Shown: positions 1-6,215 of the stretch, piece by piece
Layout of the letters: each line of letters begins with the position of its first letter
How positions within the stretch are numbered: position 1 is the stretch's first letter
From: Candidatus Competibacteraceae bacterium
Lineage (GTDB): Bacteria; Pseudomonadota; Gammaproteobacteria; Competibacterales; Competibacteraceae
Length of the DNA: 6,599 nucleotides
Assembly (NCBI GenBank): GCA_003527885.1
Contig: DPWB01000195.1
Coordinates: forward strand, 1-6,599
Direction of reading: 5' to 3'
Translations under genes and position numbers: made by a program
The notes under the pieces: generated by a model
Told to the model about the DNA's origin: nothing
The model's input: the letters and a program-made list of their open reading frames with translations, nothing else
Databases searched by the model: none

Positions 1-62
1 AAGACGACGGCATACGGGACCTGGTACGGTCTCGGGGGCTCGGAGATGTGTATAAGAGCCAG
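1..62 (+). other. Illumina Nextera i7 adapter contamination at contig end
   Basis: Positions 29-62 match the 34-base Nextera read-2 adapter at 32 positions; the differences are at 35 (G for T) and 59 (C for A). This part includes the 19-base transposase mosaic end at 44-62. Positions 1-20 match the last 20 bases of the P7 flow-cell sequence at 16 positions. Between them sit exactly 8 bases (21-28), the length of an i7 index. The order P7, index, transposon end is the library-construct order, so this is not genomic DNA. The real insert begins at about base 63. The adapter sequences are recalled from general knowledge; the match is read directly from the window. Confidence 0.95.
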
Positions 63-1218
63 CCTGCGCTCCACCGGCGATCCCGCCGGCGTGGCGACGG
101 CCGACGAAGTGATCGGCCAGGCCGCAAGCCGGCTGCGACAGGTGTTGGCGCCCGACCAGCAGGCGTCCCGGTTCAGCGACGCCATTTTTACCATCATGAT
201 TCCAGATGTGGCCGGCGAGGCCTTGATCAAGCTGACTCGGCGCATCCGCGATGTGATGGAAACCGGTTTTTACAAGGTCGGCGAACAGGCGTTACTGTTG
301 CGGGTCAACGTCGGCATCGCGGTAGCGATCGACCGTAGCCAGGACCATCTCATGTTGATCCAGCGGGCCGACTCGGCGTGCGGCATGGCGCGCGAGGGCA
401 AGAGCGACCGCATTTTCGTCCACGAAAACATGTTGGCCGTGAAACGCGATCAGGAAGCGTCGCTGCGGACGCGGATGTTGGAGCAGGTCCAGGATATCTA
501 CGATCACGAACGCCTCTGGCTGGTGTTCCAACCCATCGCCAGCATGCGCGGCGCCGCCGTCGAGCGCTACGAGGTCCTGCTGCGGTTGCGCGACAACCAG
601 GGTCAGGAAATCGTGCCGGGCAGCGTGTTCGGCGTGGTCCACAACCACCAGTTGGGCCTCAAGCTGGACCGCTGGGTCATCGAACACGCCATCGCCATGT
701 TGCGGCAGCGCAAAGCGCCGATCACGCTGTTCATCAAGGTGTTGCCGGTGACTTTGCAAGACCGGACGCTGAGCGGCTGGCTGCGCGAGCGGCTGGAGCA
801 GGCCGACGTGGAGGCCGAGCGCATCGTGTTCGAGGTGGCCGAGGCCACCGCCGAACGCAGCCTGCGCGACATGTTCGGCTTTCTCGGCGGCATCAAACTG
901 CTGGGGTGCGGGTTTTGCCTGGATCGGTTCGGCCGCGGTTCCGATTCCGTGGGTCTGTTGAAGAACCTGGGCGCCGATTACGTCAAGTTGGACATGTACT
1001 TCGTCAACGGCCTGACCAAAGATGCCAGCAAACAGGAAGCGCTTAAGGAACTGGTGGAAAATCTTGAAGCGTTGGGCGCGGCGACCATCCTCGGCGGCGT
1101 GGAGGATGTGAAGACCTTGCCGATTCTTTGGTCTCTGGGCGTCGATCTGATACAGGGCTTTTTCTTGCAACACCCGTATCGCGAGATGAGCTACGACTTC
1201 TCCAGCGCGGCGTTTTAG
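63..1218 (+). CDS. fimX: FimX-like c-di-GMP receptor, degenerate GGDEF-EAL (5' truncated)
   Basis: This is the C-terminal part of a cyclic-di-GMP signalling protein; about 384 genomic codons remain. A partial GGDEF domain comes first, with SDAIF at 170-184 where the signature GGDEF should be, so it should not make c-di-GMP. An EAL domain follows. FQPI is at 526-537 and EVLLR at 571-585 stands in for EAL. The usual metal-binding Asn is Lys (LFIKVLP, near 736), the DDFG motif is DRFG (922-933), and AEGVE has become LGGVE (1090-1104). VKLD and IQG are kept. This points to a c-di-GMP receptor without phosphodiesterase activity. FimX of Pseudomonas and Xanthomonas has the same design (GDSIF and EVL in P. 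aeruginosa) and controls type IV pilus assembly through PilZ and PilB. The usual N-terminal REC and PAS domains would lie beyond the contig end. The ATG at 46 is in adapter sequence and is not a start. Another degenerate GGDEF-EAL protein remains possible. Confidence 0.8.
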
Positions 1219-1220
1219 GC

Positions 1221-2120
1221 TTATACCCGCTTGTTATCGTCCGATTCGGCGCGCAGGAGAGCTCCGTACCCCTCTCGATAGCTCGGATAGCGGAATTGGA
1301 AGCCGCTGGCCCGCAAGCGCGCGTTGCGGCAGCGTTTGCTGGCGCGCAGGCGCGCCGTGGCATCGCGACCCCCCCCCGCGCCGGGTTTCAGGGGAGACTC
1401 AGGAGCCGGCGGCGGTTCCGCTACGCCGAGCTGGTGCGCCAACCAACGCAGCACCTCATCTAATGGGGCCGGCTCGTCATCCACGGCGACGTATAACGGG
1501 TCCGGGTCCGTCAAGCTGAGAACGTGCTCCAGCACTCGGGCGCAGTCGTCGCGGTGGATGCGGTTGGTGTAGAGGGGAGAGCCGATCGGACAGGTGGCGG
1601 TGCCCTCGCGCACGCTGTCGATCAGCCGGGTGCGGCCGGGACCGTAGATGCCCCCGAAGCGGACGGCGACCGCCGGCCAGGGGCTATTCCACAGCAGCTC
1701 TTCGCCGGCGCGGATGCACCGCCCGCTAAAGCCGTCAGCCTCGGCCGGCGAGCCTTCATCCACCGGTTCGCCTCGGTGTTGCGCGTAGACCGACGTGCTG
1801 GAGGTGAACAGCAGCCGTCGCGGTTGCTGTTCACCTTCCTGTAAAGCGTGCAGCAGGTTGCGGACACCAGCGACGTAAGCCGCCCGGTACTGAGCTTCGC
1901 TGAAACTGGCGGCGGCGGCGCAATAAACGACGTAATCCAGATTTGACGGCAATCGGCTCAGGGTGGCAGGATCGCCAAGATCGGCCGCCAGCGGTTGGAT
2001 GCCGGGCGGCAGGTCGGCGGGTTGGCGCTTCAAGCCCCAAACCTGGTGCCCGGCCGCGTGCAGGCTCTTTCCCAAAACGGTCCCGACATCGCCGCAGCCG
2101 GCGATCAGAATACGTGCCAT
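1221..2120 (-). CDS. YeeZ-type NAD(P)-binding epimerase/dehydratase (atypical SDR)
   Basis: This 299-residue protein has a Rossmann fold. The N-terminal nucleotide-binding glycine motif is AGCGDVG (residues 7-13), followed by a first-strand/helix pattern typical of NAD-dependent epimerase/dehydratases. The stretch LLFTSSTSVY (103-112), the RFGGIYGPGR block (154-163) and the C-terminal KRCRNARL...RYP...GY pattern (262-285) resemble E. coli YeeZ and its relatives. The classic YxxxK catalytic pair is not evident, so substrate and even catalysis are unknown. The start at 2120 is chosen because the Rossmann motif begins at once and GAGGG lies about 8 bases upstream. The frame stays open further upstream but there only overlaps mutY antisense. 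The gene is divergent from mutY and converges on the FimX-like gene. A 9-G run (coding strand) encodes part of AGGG near residues 248-251, but the conserved C-terminus continues in frame. Confidence 0.85.
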   Translation of the reverse strand: MARILIAGCGDVGTVLGKSLHAAGHQVWGLKRQPADLPPGIQPLAADLGDPATLSRLPSNLDYVVYCAAAASFSEAQYRAAYVAGVRNLLHALQEGEQQPRRLLFTSSTSVYAQHRGEPVDEGSPAEADGFSGRCIRAGEELLWNSPWPAVAVRFGGIYGPGRTRLIDSVREGTATCPIGSPLYTNRIHRDDCARVLEHVLSLTDPDPLYVAVDDEPAPLDEVLRWLAHQLGVAEPPPAPESPLKPGAGGGRDATARLRASKRCRNARLRASGFQFRYPSYREGYGALLRAESDDNKRV

Positions 2121-2174
2121 GTTCGAAACCCTCGTCAAACTGGATCGGTGCGCTGGAGCGGCGGAAGGTGGCCG

Positions 2175-3239
2175 ATGACGCCGCTGGAGTTCGGGCGGCG
2201 CGTGCTGGCCTGGTTCGACGCGCACGGTCGCAAGGCGCTTCCCTGGAAAGACAATCCCACGCCCTACCGGGTCTGGGTGTCGGAAATCATGCTCCAGCAG
2301 ACCCAGGTCGCTACGGTGATGCCCTATTATCGGCGCTTTATGGCGCGATTTCCCGATATTCGTGCGCTGGCCGACGCTTCCTTGGATGAAGTGTTGGGCC
2401 TGTGGTCGGGGCTGGGTTATTACGCGCGCGGCCGTCACCTGCATCGGGCCGCGCGAATTTTGCGGGATCGGCACGGGGGCGAGATGCCCTCGGATATCGC
2501 CCAAGTGCGAGCGCTACCGGGCATCGGCCCTTCGACGGCGGGCGCGATCCTGGCCCTGGCCGGCGGCCAGCGCCAGCCGATTCTGGATGGCAACGTCAAG
2601 CGCTTGCTGGCCCGTTTTGCGGCGGTGGACGGCTGGCCGGGCCAAACGCGGGTTGCGGCGCGGTTGTGGGAATTGGCGGAGCGCTACACGCCCAGCGAGC
2701 GGGTGGCGGATTACACTCAGGCGATGATGGACCTGGGCGCTTTGATCTGTACGGCGCGCCGGCCGCTGTGCGGCGCCTGCCCGCTGGCGGAGGGCTGCAC
2801 GGCGCACGCTCAGGGGCGGGAAACCGCTTTTCCGAGCCCGAAACCGCGTCGGGAATTGCCGGTTCGCGCGACCCGGATGCTGTTGTTGCGCTCGGCTGGC
2901 CGGGACGTGCTGCTGGAACGCCGGCCGCCGGCGGGCGTCTGGGGTGGGCTGTGGAGTTTTCCCGAATGTCCGCCCGAGGTCGAGATCGTGGACTGGTGCC
3001 GGCAGCGGCTGGGTTTGCGGGTGGCGGTCGGGCGGTCGTGGGCGGTGTTGCGGCATACCTTCAGCCATTTTCATCTCGACATCACCCCGGTGCCGGCGAC
3101 AGTGACCGACGCCGCCGAGGCCGTCATAGCGGGGGATCGCTTTGTCTGGTATAACAGTCAAGATTGCGAGCGGCTCGGAATGGCGGCCCCGGTGAAAAGC
3201 TTGCTGGCGGCGCTGACCGGTGACTTGTTGGACGATTAG
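2175..3239 (+). CDS. mutY: A/G-specific adenine DNA glycosylase MutY
   Basis: MutY removes adenine mispaired with 8-oxoguanine in base-excision repair. The protein has 354 residues, close to the 350 of E. coli MutY, and the key positions coincide with E. coli numbering. The catalytic Glu37 lies in [10 protein letters not shown], the helix-hairpin-helix motif is [10 protein letters not shown] (114-123), and the catalytic Asp138 lies in LDGN. The 4Fe-4S ligands Cys192, Cys199, Cys202 and Cys208 have C-X6-C-X2-C-X5-C spacing. A NUDIX-like C-terminal domain that recognises 8-oxoG contains HTFSHFHLD (294-302). The start at 2175 has GGAAGG 7 bases upstream and begins the domain at the normal distance; the frame is open upstream but there overlaps the divergent gene. 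The next gene, yggX, starts 10 bases after the stop, so the two are probably one operon. Confidence 0.97.
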   Translation: MTPLEFGRRVLAWFDAHGRKALPWKDNPTPYRVWVSEIMLQQTQVATVMPYYRRFMARFPDIRALADASLDEVLGLWSGLGYYARGRHLHRAARILRDRHGGEMPSDIAQVRALPGIGPSTAGAILALAGGQRQPILDGNVKRLLARFAAVDGWPGQTRVAARLWELAERYTPSERVADYTQAMMDLGALICTARRPLCGACPLAEGCTAHAQGRETAFPSPKPRRELPVRATRMLLLRSAGRDVLLERRPPAGVWGGLWSFPECPPEVEIVDWCRQRLGLRVAVGRSWAVLRHTFSHFHLDITPVPATVTDAAEAVIAGDRFVWYNSQDCERLGMAAPVKSLLAALTGDLLDD

Positions 3240-3249
3240 GAACCCGCAG

Positions 3250-3522
3250 ATGGCTCGATTGGTGAACTGCATCAAACTCGGCGTCGAGGCCGAGGGCCTG
3301 GACCGGCCGCCTTATCCCGGCGAACTGGGCAAACGCATTTTCGAGAACGTGTCGAAGCAAGCGTGGCAACAATGGTTGCGGCAACAGACCATGCTGATCA
3401 ACGAATATCGGTTGACGCCGTTCGAACCCAAAGCCCGCCAGTTTTTGGAAGAGCAGATGACGCAGTTCTTTTTCGGGACGGGAGCCGCGCCGCCGGAGGG
3501 TTATGTTCCGCCCGAGGGCTGA
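3250..3522 (+). CDS. yggX: YggX, Fe(II)-trafficking / oxidative damage protection protein
   Basis: YggX is a small cytoplasmic protein linked to Fe(II) handling and protection of Fe-S clusters from oxidants. This one has 90 residues against 91 in E. coli, and the family landmarks are all present: the N-terminal Cys7 in [16 protein letters not shown], the block [10 protein letters not shown] (21-30), W-Q-W, QTMLINE (46-52), and a C-terminal EGY-P-E. The ATG at 3250 has AGGA 8 bases upstream, overlapping the mutY stop codon. The 10-base gap to mutY indicates co-transcription and perhaps translational coupling. mutY-yggX is a known conserved pair in gammaproteobacteria. Together they form an oxidative-stress module, since MutY itself needs an Fe-S cluster. 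Nothing in the gene looks unusual. Confidence 0.97.
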   Translation: MARLVNCIKLGVEAEGLDRPPYPGELGKRIFENVSKQAWQQWLRQQTMLINEYRLTPFEPKARQFLEEQMTQFFFGTGAAPPEGYVPPEG

Positions 3523-3528
3523 GCGCGC

Positions 3529-3557
3529 TTGACGGAAACCGCGCGAGTTGTTTAAAT
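3529..3557 (+). promoter_or_regulatory. Predicted sigma70 promoter of tRNA-Phe
   Basis: A TTGACG -35 box (3529-3534, 5 of 6 consensus) is separated by 17 bases from TTAAAT (3552-3557, 4 of 6). The next bases are GCGCGTC, a GC-rich discriminator of the kind that makes stable-RNA promoters sensitive to ppGpp and growth rate. Transcription would begin near 3564-3566, about 20 bases before the mature tRNA. The boxes lie just after the yggX stop, so the tRNA could also receive read-through from mutY-yggX. This is pattern matching only. Confidence 0.5.
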
Positions 3558-3583
3558 GCGCGTCTTTCGCGCCGCGCGATTCC

Positions 3584-3659
<76 letters not shown>

Positions 3660-3667
3660 ACCACATC

Positions 3668-3698
3668 AAGGGCTTGGATTTCTCCAAGCCCTTTTTTT
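3668..3698 (+). terminator. Rho-independent terminator after tRNA-Phe
   Basis: The arm AAGGGCTTGGA (3668-3678) pairs perfectly with TCCAAGCCCTT (3683-3693) around a 4-base TTTC loop. The 3' arm runs into seven T residues (3692-3698). It starts 9 bases after the encoded CCA and ends the (mutY-yggX-)tRNA transcript. On the minus strand the hairpin lacks a following T tract, so it is not an obvious terminator for the facing gene. Confidence 0.95.
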
Positions 3699-3767
3699 GT
3701 CGGTTGTGCGGGCGGTGACCGGCAAGCGCTTGAAGCCGTCGAGCGCGTGGAAATTTGACCGCCAACT

Positions 3768-4157
3768 TCAGTTGTAGCGATAGCCGTAGTCGTCGCGCCA
3801 AGCATCACGATCATAACGGTCGCGCCGGGCGTGTTCGTAGGCGCGGTGAAGCTCATAGCGGTACTGCTCGATCTGGCGATTCAAACGGTCCAGCCGGACT
3901 CGTTCAAACCGGACCGCAGGCCAGTCTCTCCTGAGACGCGCTTGGTCGTGAGCCCATTCCACGCGGCGTCGCTCCGCCATCTCTTGATGCAGTTTCGCGC
4001 GCAGGTACTGAATGCGCTCAAAGTGGTCGTGGCTTCTTGACCATTGCCGGTCACTGCGGGTTTCCCAACCGGCGCCAGCGCTGCCATAGGCAAAGGCCGG
4101 CGCGGCCAATAAGGTACTCAGTAAAGCGGCGGCGCTCAAAAGGAAGGTCTTTTTCAT
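3768..4157 (-). CDS. Small exported Arg/Tyr-rich protein, function unknown
   Basis: I do not recognise a family for this 129-residue protein. It has a clear Sec signal peptide: Lys2-Lys3, a hydrophobic stretch, then APAFA with probable cleavage after Ala23. The mature part is about 106 residues, with 24 Arg, 9 Tyr and 5 Trp but no Cys. The middle (about 43-110) looks like charged, Arg-rich helix, possibly a hairpin or coiled coil. The tail (about 110-129) alternates Arg, Asp and Tyr, ending in YGYRYN. It should be periplasmic or secreted; the missing Cys at the cleavage site argues against a lipoprotein. The start is supported by AAGGA 8 bases upstream. The gene stands alone, tail to tail with the tRNA unit. 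The coding sequence is credible because of the signal peptide and ribosome site. Its role may be envelope-related, but that is a guess. Confidence 0.8.
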   Translation of the reverse strand: MKKTFLLSAAALLSTLLAAPAFAYGSAGAGWETRSDRQWSRSHDHFERIQYLRAKLHQEMAERRRVEWAHDQARLRRDWPAVRFERVRLDRLNRQIEQYRYELHRAYEHARRDRYDRDAWRDDYGYRYN

Positions 4158-4398
4158 CGCGTCTATCCTTCAGGTAATGGAAAGCCAAACAGACGGGTGA
4201 GTCGAATGGTGACCGGTCCCCGCCGTGAGGCCATTTTTACGGTAACGCGGCTGAAAAAGGGCTTAACGTGTTTCTTGGGCGAATAGGTTACACGGATGGG
4301 GAAACTCGGTTAAAGGTCGGAGCAATTCCGCGAGATTCCGGGATAAGTTGGCGCGAGCCGTGCACGATGATGCGCTATTGCCACCAGGAGAGACTGCG
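4158..4398. other. Divergent intergenic region, no clear promoter
   Basis: These 241 bases separate the exported-protein gene (-) from the cysteine-cluster gene (+). The region is less GC-rich in places (for example around 4231-4320) than the flanking genes and should contain two divergent promoters. I see a good ribosome site at each end but no -35/-10 pair convincing enough to annotate, and no convincing small ORF, RNA or repeat. Confidence 0.5.
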
Positions 4399-5163
4399 AT
4401 GCCTTCCGAAATCGAGAATTCCAGCCAGTGGGTCAATGCAGCCGCTGAATTGGTGATTGCCGGAAAAAAGCTGAAGGTGGAAATGCCCGTGCCGGCGGGA
4501 CCGGTTCGGCTGAGCGACATGCTGCCTTTTTTCCGCTATCTGACCGACTCGTTCGTCGGCTTGGCCGAGGAAAACGCGCGGGCGGCTGGAGCCACCGTGT
4601 CTTGCAAGAAAGGTTGTGGCGCCTGTTGTCGGCAACTGGTGCCAATCGCCGAAATCGAAGCCCGCCATCTTGAGGAACTGGTCGGGCGACTGCCCGAGCC
4701 GCGAAGGTCGGAAATACGCGCTCGGTTCGAGCGCGCCCGCCAGCGTTTGCAAGCGGCAGGCCTATTGGACGCCTTGCTCGAACCGGGCCAGATCGCCGAA
4801 GAAGCCGTCGTGCCGCTCGGCTTGGCTTATTTCGGTTTGGGAATCGCTTGCCCGTTTCTGGAGGATGAATCCTGTTCGATTCATGCCGAGCGACCTTTGG
4901 CTTGTCGTGAGTATCTGGTTGTTTCGCCCGCCGAACATTGCGCCAGCCCTAGCGCCGAGTCGATCGAGCCCGTGAAGCTGGTGGTGCATACCGCCAAGGC
5001 GATCAGGGCGATGACGGCGGCCTGGAGCAGCCACGGCGTCCGTTGGGTGCCGTTGGTTCTGGCCGCGAGTTGGGCGGAGACCCACGCCGATACAACGCCG
5101 TTGCGTCCGGGGGTCGAGTGGGTGCGAGAGGCGTTCGCCCGCGTGACGGGCCGGCCGGTGTGA
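4399..5163 (+). CDS. YkgJ-family cysteine cluster protein
   Basis: This is a 254-residue cytoplasmic protein of the CxxCxxCC (YkgJ / UPF0153) type, a family thought to bind zinc or iron, with no defined reaction. The first cluster is C-X3-C-X2-C-C at residues 69, 73, 76 and 77. A second set of cysteines lies at 151, 159, 169 and 181, within the usual block ACPFLEDESCSIHAERPLACR (150-170). About 65 residues precede the first cluster, and a C-terminal part of some 70 residues without cysteine follows the last. No signal peptide or membrane segment is seen. The ATG at 4399 is preferred because AGGAG lies 8 bases upstream; a longer reading frame from a TTG at 4348 lacks such a site. The stop is 8 bases from that of the converging hydrolase gene. 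The family assignment is strong; the function is unknown. Confidence 0.9.
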   Translation: MPSEIENSSQWVNAAAELVIAGKKLKVEMPVPAGPVRLSDMLPFFRYLTDSFVGLAEENARAAGATVSCKKGCGACCRQLVPIAEIEARHLEELVGRLPEPRRSEIRARFERARQRLQAAGLLDALLEPGQIAEEAVVPLGLAYFGLGIACPFLEDESCSIHAERPLACREYLVVSPAEHCASPSAESIEPVKLVVHTAKAIRAMTAAWSSHGVRWVPLVLAASWAETHADTTPLRPGVEWVREAFARVTGRPV

Positions 5164-5171
5164 ACGGGCGC

Positions 5172-6122
5172 TCAGTCTGGGCCGGCGAAGGCGGGGAACA
5201 GCGCCAAGACCGGGTCATGGTCGCTGGCCGGTTCCGGCCCGTGGGGTGCGGCGTCGCTGTTGGGGTGAGGGATGCGCACCGCCGCGCCGCCGCGCAGGGC
5301 CGGACTGACCAGAATATGGTCCAGCGCCTGGGGTTGGCCGCCGTGACGGCGGGTGTAACACTGCCCGCGCGGCTGGTCGTCCAGCAGATTGTGAAACCGT
5401 TCGCCCTTGAGCAACTTGAGCGTCTTGGAGCCCGGCACGTCGTTGAGATCGCCCAGGATGACGATGGCGGCTTGAGGGTCGCAAGCCAGTAGGTCGGCGG
5501 CGAACTGCTGGACGATCTCGGCTTGGGCGTGGCGCTGCTTCTTGGCGTAGTCCTCTTCGCGGCGGTCTGGCGCGCGCATGGACTTGAAATGGCAAACGAT
5601 CACGAACAAACGCCGCCCGGCGCTCTCGAACTCCGCCGCCAGCGCTTTGCGGCTGGGCGCCCAATGGCGGTGGTGGTCGCCCGCAAAGGCGGGGTGGACG
5701 GGTGCGATGCGGCCAGGATTGAGCGTCAGGCTGGGGCCGTCGCCGCTGAAGCGAATTCCGTTGCTAGCCTCCGGGCCGGCGTTGCCCCGGTCGGAGAAAC
5801 GCACCCGCGCCGGATCGAACAGCAGCCCGACCCGGATGTTGGCGCCGGCCATGCCGCCGTCGCGGTCGGCCAACGGGGGGATTTCCCGGTAAGCGTAGCT
5901 CGGCCCACCGGCGCCCGTCACCGCCTCGATCAGCGCGCGATAGGCGGCATCGGCTGGAACGGGTTCCCCCGCTGGCCCCGTGCGTTCTTGCATGATTTCC
6001 TGAAGGGCCAAAATGGCCGGTCCGGCCAGCTCGGCGGCGATCTGGGCGCCCAGACGTTGGAGGCGGGCTGGCGGGGCGGCCGCGCTCAGATTGCAGAGGT
6101 TGAAGGTGGCGATGGACAGCAT
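5172..6122 (-). CDS. Endonuclease/exonuclease/phosphatase family protein
   Basis: This 316-residue protein has the fold shared by exonuclease III, DNase I and inositol-phosphate phosphatases, which cleave phosphodiesters or phosphomonoesters with Mg2+. Motifs appear in order: ATFNLCNL at the start with Asn8, LQE with the metal-binding Glu42, CHFKS with His178, GDLND with Asp225 and Asn227, LDHI with Asp268, and the C-terminal SDHDP with the catalytic His302. All expected active-site residues are present, so it is probably an active hydrolase. The substrate cannot be named. No signal peptide is visible, because the fold begins at residue 2. The start at 6122 follows from this; the only GGAGG lies about 18 bases upstream, so the ribosome site is poor. 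The kinase gene lies 93 bases upstream on the same strand, and co-transcription is possible but not shown. Confidence 0.92.
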   Translation of the reverse strand: MLSIATFNLCNLSAAAPPARLQRLGAQIAAELAGPAILALQEIMQERTGPAGEPVPADAAYRALIEAVTGAGGPSYAYREIPPLADRDGGMAGANIRVGLLFDPARVRFSDRGNAGPEASNGIRFSGDGPSLTLNPGRIAPVHPAFAGDHHRHWAPSRKALAAEFESAGRRLFVIVCHFKSMRAPDRREEDYAKKQRHAQAEIVQQFAADLLACDPQAAIVILGDLNDVPGSKTLKLLKGERFHNLLDDQPRGQCYTRRHGGQPQALDHILVSPALRGGAAVRIPHPNSDAAPHGPEPASDHDPVLALFPAFAGPD

Positions 6123-6215
6123 GGGGGTTTCTCGTGACGGCCTCCGTCAAGAGTATCGCGAAACCGCGCGCCTCGCTGCCGTACCGTGCGTGGCTCGCCC
6201 GAAATCCGCCCAGGC

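Noticed and set aside
46..62. ATG at 46 as the start of the FimX-like gene
   Set aside because: It lies inside the Nextera mosaic end; the true start is beyond the contig end.
292..1173. 293-codon minus-strand open frame
   Set aside because: It is antisense to the clearly motif-bearing EAL gene, has a low-complexity His/Gln/Ala-rich translation, and shows no family pattern.
1995..2174. 60-codon N-terminal extension of MutY
   Set aside because: It overlaps the divergent gene, and the start at 2175 gives exact E. coli numbering for all key residues.
2121..2504. N-terminal extension of the YeeZ-type protein by 128 codons
   Set aside because: It runs antisense through mutY, while the Rossmann motif starts immediately after the ATG at 2120, which has its own ribosome site.
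5523..6137. 204-codon plus-strand open frame
   Set aside because: It is the shadow of the EEP hydrolase, which has all its active-site motifs on the minus strand.
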